DNA of 64,000 bases, from assembly GCF_002532045.1 (NCBI RefSeq), contig NZ_NWTG01000018.1:1-64000 (forward strand), read 5' to 3'. The translations under genes and the position numbers were made by a program. Under the pieces are notes generated by a model that searched no databases, was not told the DNA's origin, and saw only the letters and a program-made list of their open reading frames with translations. Positions within the stretch are counted from its first letter, which is position 1, and each line of letters begins with the position of its first letter. Source of the DNA: Bradyrhizobium sp. C9 (lineage in GTDB: Bacteria > Pseudomonadota > Alphaproteobacteria > Rhizobiales > Xanthobacteraceae). Positions 63,016 through 64,000 of the stretch are shown here, piece by piece.

Positions 63016-63142
63016 GCTGTCGGCTCCCGCGTCGTTCCGGTCTGCACCGAGACTGCCAAAGTCGGCGCCACATCTCAACGCCCGGGCGCATCGCATCGAG
63101 GTGTTGTGATCGCGCGTGGTCTCGCCGCAAGGTGCGGCAAGC

Positions 63143-63601
63143 TCAAAGCATCAGCTTGTAGCCGAGATGGCTGCCGACGAATCCCAGGCGCTCATAGAAG
63201 CGGTGTGCGTCGGGGCGTGCCTTATCGGTCGTCAGCTGCACGAGATCGCAACCTCTCGCTTTGCATTGTGCGATCGCCCATTCGAACATCTGTTGCCCGA
63301 CGCCCGAGCTGCGATGCATCTCGGCAATCCGGACCGCCTCGATCTGCCCGCGCCAGGCGCCCAGGCGTGCCATTCCGGGAATGAAGCTGAGTTGAAGGGT
63401 CCCGATCACCTCGTCGTCGAGGGTTGCCACGACCAGCAATTGGTTGGGATCGGCGAGGATGGCATCGAATGCGTCGACATAGCGTCGGTTCGGCGGCGAG
63501 CTCGGATCCTCGCGCTGCTGCCCCAGCACGTCGTTGGCGAGGAGAGCAATGATCGCCGGAAGGTCGGCGGGCTGAGCCTTGCGGAAAGAAATTGACGTCA
63601 T
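63143..63601 (-). CDS. GNAT family N-acetyltransferase
   Basis: The protein is 152 residues from MTSISFRKAQPADLPAI. The acetyl-CoA P-loop region is EAVRIAEMHRSSGVGQQMFEWAI, motif B is DLVQLTTDKARPDAHRFYERLGF. It transfers acetyl from acetyl-CoA to an amine; the substrate is unknown. An ATG five codons earlier (63616) is a possible start, neither having a clear ribosome binding site. Confidence 0.88.
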   Translation of the reverse strand: MTSISFRKAQPADLPAIIALLANDVLGQQREDPSSPPNRRYVDAFDAILADPNQLLVVATLDDEVIGTLQLSFIPGMARLGAWRGQIEAVRIAEMHRSSGVGQQMFEWAIAQCKARGCDLVQLTTDKARPDAHRFYERLGFVGSHLGYKLML

Positions 63602-63691
63602 TGAACAGGAGTCCATGGAGGTGAGATCGGTGTCACCAGGCACGTTACAGGCTCGCACAGGTTATGGACATCCAGCTTGACGCAAAACGAA

Positions 63692-63718
63692 ATCCGCCGG
63701 CCTTTCGGGCCGGCGGAT
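63692..63718 (-). terminator. Hairpin terminator of the phosphoesterase gene
   Basis: ATCCGCCGGCC and GGCCGGCGGAT form an 11-bp perfect stem with a 5-base loop. On the minus strand a TTTCGTTTTG run follows. It lies 24 bp after the stop of the gene running in from the right. Confidence 0.7.
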
Positions 63719-63741
63719 CGTTGTGTCGCGAGGTGCGGTGA

Positions 63742-64000
63742 TCAGTGGTTCCAGTTGCCGCCTTGATCGTCGCCGTCACCATGATGATGGCCGCCGCCGT
63801 CGAAGTCGAAGAAGTCGAACAGATCGCTGAGCGCCGGGCTGTTGACCGGAACATAGGGATTGCCGGGCGCCGCAACCGGGTTCGGGAAGTTGTCGCGGCT
63901 GCGGTTCGTGATCGGCTCCAGGCGCCAATTCCGCTCGATGAATTTGATGATCGAGACGTGATCGGCATATTCATGCGAGATGTGGCCGTGCCGCGCGAAC
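63742..64000 (-). CDS. Phosphoesterase (phospholipase C/acid phosphatase-like) C-terminal fragment, partial
   Basis: Only the last 86 codons are in the window; the gene runs off the right edge. The visible part reads ARHGHISHEYADHVSIIKF, then IERNWRLEPITNRSRDNFPNP and a late NPYVPVNSPALSDLFDFFDF. This matches the C-terminal part of the bacterial phosphoesterase family (PF04185-type). The end is Gly/His/Asp-rich (GGGHHHGDGDDQGGNWNH), which may bind metal. A hairpin terminator follows its stop at 63742. Confidence 0.75.
   Translation of the reverse strand, partial: FARHGHISHEYADHVSIIKFIERNWRLEPITNRSRDNFPNPVAAPGNPYVPVNSPALSDLFDFFDFDGGGHHHGDGDDQGGNWNH

Overview
The window comes from a high-GC alphaproteobacterium, most likely a Bradyrhizobium or close relative (Nitrobacteraceae). 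The reasons are the near-textbook Bradyrhizobium-like sequences of the RpoB, RpoC, RpoA, NusG and ribosomal proteins, the alphaproteobacterial gene order (tRNA-Trp, secE, nusG, rplK, rplA, rplJ, rplL, rpoB, rpoC, rpsL, rpsG, fusA, tuf, S10-spc-alpha), CTTGAC-type promoters, and several interspersed palindromic repeats typical of that group. All assignments are from reading the sequence; no database search was run.

Layout. (1) 1-4134 is metabolic: two SDR dehydrogenases, a histidine phosphatase and a class C beta-lactamase-like serine hydrolase. (2) tRNA-Trp (4303-4378) is followed by a small regulated module: a periplasmic solute-binding protein diverging from a FadR-type GntR regulator and an acyl-CoA ligase. 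Two identical palindromes (TTTGTCCGACAAA) lie in the shared intergenic region. (3) 8403-47790 is the transcription/translation supercluster: secE-nusG-rplK-rplA, rplJ-rplL-rpoB-rpoC, rpsL-rpsG-fusA-tuf, then rpsJ to rpmD, rplO, secY, adk, rpsM, rpsK, rpoA, rplQ. Two insertions break it: a 2-hydroxyacid dehydrogenase between rplA and rplJ, and a three-gene block between rpoC and rpsL. That block holds an FAD amine-oxidase/methyltransferase fusion, an ABC exporter with strongly acidic tails, and a convergent FAD monooxygenase-like protein. Adenylate kinase carries a histone H1-like Lys/Ala-rich tail. rpsD, rpmJ and infA are not in the cluster.

(4) 47790-64000 is accessory and housekeeping: an SDR with a DUF1330 protein, an APH-like phosphotransferase operon with an unknown protein, a quinone-reductase-like dehydrogenase diverging from an HxlR regulator around a perfect inverted repeat, a porin, HtrA protease overlapping rarA, an alpha/beta hydrolase, an RluA-type pseudouridine synthase, an amidohydrolase, a metallo-beta-lactamase fold protein, a GNAT acetyltransferase, and the C-terminus of a phosphoesterase running off the end.

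How it works together. The central 39 kb builds the ribosome, RNA polymerase, elongation factors and the SecYE translocon. GC-rich hairpins without strong T-tracts at several internal boundaries (rplL/rpoB, rpoB/rpoC, tuf/rpsJ, rplO/secY, rpsM/rpsK, rpoA/rplQ) suggest RNA processing or partial termination. Clear intrinsic terminators follow rplA, rpoC and rplQ. The best candidates for undescribed biology are the rpoC-rpsL block, the adk tail and the two repressor-operator modules.
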